Assembly (NCBI GenBank): GCA_937926065.1
Contig: CALANM010000126.1
Location: 1-17,503, forward strand
From: an uncultured Microbacterium sp.
GTDB taxonomy: Bacteria; Actinomycetota; Actinomycetes; Actinomycetales; Microbacteriaceae
Length of the DNA: 17,503 nucleotides
Reading direction: 5' to 3'
Below, piece after piece: positions 15,960-17,503 of the stretch (within the stretch, counting starts at the first letter, position 1; each line of letters begins with the position of its first letter). Position numbers and translations under genes: made by a program. The notes beneath the pieces are model-generated. The model saw only the letters and a program-made list of their open reading frames with translations. It had not been told where the DNA came from and made no database searches.

Positions 15960-17363
15960 TCAGACGGAGATGCCGCGGGCGCGGAGGAACGGCGCCGGGT
16001 CGATGCGCACGCCGTTGCGGTAGACCTCGAAGTGGAGGTGGCATCCGGTGGAGGCTCCGGTGTTGCCGACGTAGGCGATGACCTGACCGGCGCGCACCTG
16101 GTCGCCCCAGCCGACGTTGTAGCCGCCGGGCTTGATGTGGGCGTAACCGGTGATGAGGCCGCCGCCATGGTCGACTTTGATGTAGTTGCCCCACTCGCCG
16201 CTGTAGCCGGCGAAGATCACGCGGCCGGAATGCGCGGCGTAGATCGGGGAGCTGCAGCCGCCCGCGAAGTCGATGCCGCGGTGGCCGCTGGAGGGGCAGT
16301 AGCCGTTGGCGCAGATGGTCCCGCGGGAGCCGAACCAGCCGCTGATGTAGCCCCAGCCCGGGCGCACCCAGCCGGAGGACTGGACTTCACCGGCGGACGC
16401 TCCACCGCCGCCTCCGCCGCCGCCACCGCCGTTGCTGTTGTTCTTCTCCGCCTCTTTGCGGGCGCGTTCTGCGGCTTCGCGGGCGCGACGAGCGGCTTCG
16501 GCGCGCTCGCGGCGGATGCGACGGATGCGGGCGCGACGGCGTGCTTCGACGCCGGCCTTGTAGCCGGCGACGGTCGAGGCGGTGGTGTCTTTGAGGGCCG
16601 CGAGCTGCGCCTCGAGGACGTCGAGGTGCTCGGACTGCGCATCGAGGGCGGCCTGCGCGGCGGTGGCCGCGTTCTGCGCCTCGATCATCTTCGACTCGGC
16701 CTCCTGCTTGAGGCGGTCGCGTTCGGCGCGGGCGACCTCGGCCTGATTCGACAGGTTCTGGGCGTTGTCGCGGGCGCTGACGGCCTCCGCGTAGATGCTG
16801 CGGTTGGCATCCAGGAGCTTGTCCATGGTGCCGAGGCGGGCGAGCAGTTCGTCGGCGCTCGCGGCGGAGCCGGAGAAGAACAGTTCGAGAGACGTGTCGT
16901 CGCCGCCCATGCGGTATTGCTGCGCGGCGAGGCGTCCGAGCTTGTCGGCCGACTGGCGGGCCCGCTCGGCCTCGGCATCGGCCTGCTCCTGCAGCTGGCT
17001 GGCGCGGTCGGCGGCCTCTTCGAAGGCGGCCTGCGCGTCGGCGTACTCCTGACCGAGGCGCTCGGCTTCAGCCTGCTTGGCGGCGACGTCGGCGGCGAGG
17101 GCCTGGATGAGCCCTTCGATGCGCTCGACTTCGGCGGCCTTCGACTTCTGGTTCTTCTTCGCCTTCTCGACGTCTTCCCACGACGGGTACTTGGCGGCGA
17201 AGGCGGGCGAGGCGGTCAGAAGGCCCGCGGCGGCGGCGCCGGCGATGCCGAAGCCGATCGCGCTGCGCCGAGTGACGAGACGACCCCGGCCGAGCGCGCG
17301 AAGTTCGCGGGGAGTGGGCGCACAGCCGCACTCCTCCGGCGAGGTCACTGGCTCAGAACGCAC
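15960..17363 (-). CDS. Secreted coiled-coil M23 family metallopeptidase
   Basis: A 467-residue predicted peptidoglycan endopeptidase. The N-terminus has a twin-arginine-like signal, LVTRRSAIGFG then a hydrophobic stretch ending ASPAFAA, with likely cleavage near residue 57. A long Ala/Glu/Gln/Arg-rich coiled coil covers about 63-310, ending in a very basic helix, followed by ten glycines (312-321). The C-terminal M23 (LytM) domain has all expected zinc residues: His361 and Asp365 in GHRGIDF, His409 in GYAHI, and His442-x-His444 in CHLHFE. Four Cys (351, 356, 370, 441) in the domain may form disulfides. The layout resembles EnvC/PcsB-like and actinobacterial cell-separation hydrolases. I chose the GTG at 17363 because GAAGGGTGATC (17367-17377) is a good Shine-Dalgarno. 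The frame is open to 17468, but that part is promoter-like DNA. Confidence 0.9.
   Translation of the reverse strand: MRSEPVTSPEECGCAPTPRELRALGRGRLVTRRSAIGFGIAGAAAAGLLTASPAFAAKYPSWEDVEKAKKNQKSKAAEVERIEGLIQALAADVAAKQAEAERLGQEYADAQAAFEEAADRASQLQEQADAEAERARQSADKLGRLAAQQYRMGGDDTSLELFFSGSAASADELLARLGTMDKLLDANRSIYAEAVSARDNAQNLSNQAEVARAERDRLKQEAESKMIEAQNAATAAQAALDAQSEHLDVLEAQLAALKDTTASTVAGYKAGVEARRRARIRRIRRERAEAARRAREAAERARKEAEKNNSNGGGGGGGGGGASAGEVQSSGWVRPGWGYISGWFGSRGTICANGYCPSSGHRGIDFAGGCSSPIYAAHSGRVIFAGYSGEWGNYIKVDHGGGLITGYAHIKPGGYNVGWGDQVRAGQVIAYVGNTGASTGCHLHFEVYRNGVRIDPAPFLRARGISV
16401..16430 (-). repeat. Ten-glycine codon run (hinge of the M23 protein)
   Basis: Ten consecutive GGN codons using GGC, GGT and GGA encode residues 312-321 of the M23 protein. 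They separate the coiled coil from the catalytic domain. Mixed codons argue that the glycine tract is kept as protein sequence and is not a simple trinucleotide slippage tract. Confidence 0.8.
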
Positions 17364-17366
17364 GTC

Positions 17367-17377
17367 GATCACCCTTC
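17367..17377 (-). promoter_or_regulatory. Shine-Dalgarno deciding the M23 gene start
   Basis: GAAGGGTGATC is close to the full 16S anti-Shine-Dalgarno complement AAGGAGGTGATC with two bases missing. It supports initiation at GTG 17363 and argues against GTG 17372, which lies inside it, and ATG 17468. Confidence 0.6.
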
Positions 17378-17420
17378 GGTCACGCAGACAACAGAAGTCA
17401 CAATAACAACACTGGTCACA
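17376..17420 (-). promoter_or_regulatory. Array of five 9-bp direct repeats upstream of the M23 gene
   Basis: Read on the minus strand, the units are TGTGACcag, TGTTGTtat, TGTGACttc, TGTTGTctg and CGTGACcga, in exact 9-bp register. The plus-strand form of the strong units is GTCACA at 17397 and 17415, with GTCACG at 17379. This stretch is clearly AT-richer than its surroundings. Direct repeats with about one helical turn are what OmpR-family response regulators bind. The M. tuberculosis MtrA motif, as I recall, is GTCACAgcg, and MtrA controls cell-wall hydrolases, so an MtrA-type site is a reasonable inference. A possible -10 (TATTGT, 17405-17400) lies inside the array. Confidence 0.55.
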
Positions 17421-17503
17421 GAACCCCAGCATTTCCTCACGTTGCGGGCGCGACGGATCTTCATCCATCCTCTCCCCTCCGCGGGGCAGACGCCAGCAGC
17501 CCG
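17421..17503. other. Upstream region of the M23 gene, no gene seen
   Basis: The last 83 bp extend from the repeat array to the window edge. An ATG at 17468 preceded by GGAGAGG opens a frame that runs into the M23 gene, but its translation is dominated by an unlikely Cys cluster created by the 9-bp repeats. I see no other gene, hairpin or repeat here. Confidence 0.5.

Noticed and set aside
17364..17468. N-terminal extension of the M23 protein with the Cys cluster CDQCCYCDFCC
   Set aside because: It looks like a metal-binding motif, but it is created by the 9-bp DNA repeats. It lies before a good Shine-Dalgarno and would put 35 residues ahead of a complete export signal. I keep it as a regulatory region.

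Overview
The window is about 70% GC, with NTG starts, ATGA/GTGA stop-start overlaps and actinobacterial gene families throughout. It reads as chromosomal core DNA of a high-GC actinobacterium, most likely in the Microbacteriaceae (Microbacterium-like); I cannot fix the genus from sequence alone. I see no rRNA, tRNA, CRISPR array, insertion sequence, prophage or base-composition island.

Layout, left to right: the first 32 codons of clpC (minus strand, running off the left edge) behind a probable ClgR operator; a two-repeat lipoprotein (minus); a cardiolipin synthase-type phospholipase D enzyme and a 67-residue membrane protein (minus); a DUF4192 protein (plus); then a long minus-strand cluster transcribed right to left: tilS, hpt, ftsH, folE, folP, folB, folK, a DUF3180 membrane protein, a two-gene bacterial PH-domain pair (YdbS/YdbT type), a Rossmann/DUF2520 protein and lysS. 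Divergent from tilS is ppa (plus), which ends at a good intrinsic terminator. On its far side a secreted coiled-coil M23 endopeptidase is read on the minus strand from a promoter region carrying five 9-bp direct repeats.

Functionally, the fol genes supply most of the dedicated pterin-to-dihydropteroate steps (GTP cyclohydrolase I, dihydroneopterin aldolase, HPPK, DHPS). They are tightly coupled by 4-bp overlaps to each other and to the membrane-protein genes. tilS, hpt and lysS serve tRNA modification, purine salvage and lysyl-tRNA synthesis. FtsH and ClpC are AAA+ proteolysis components, and cls, the PH-domain pair, DUF3180 and the M23 enzyme act at the envelope.

The order matches the ppa...tilS-hpt...ftsH-folE-folP-folB-folK-DUF3180...DUF2520-panC-panD-coaX...lysS-lsr2-clpC block of Mycobacterium tuberculosis as I remember it. 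Here panC/panD/coaX and lsr2 are absent, PH-domain genes sit before DUF2520, and DUF4192/cls/lipoprotein genes lie between lysS and clpC. I found no convincing new biological system. The best leads are the 9-bp repeat array (MtrA-like GTCACA units) before the M23 gene, the ClgR box before clpC, the missing panC/panD/coaX beside an orphan DUF2520 gene, and a strongly over-represented octamer, CGGCATCC.
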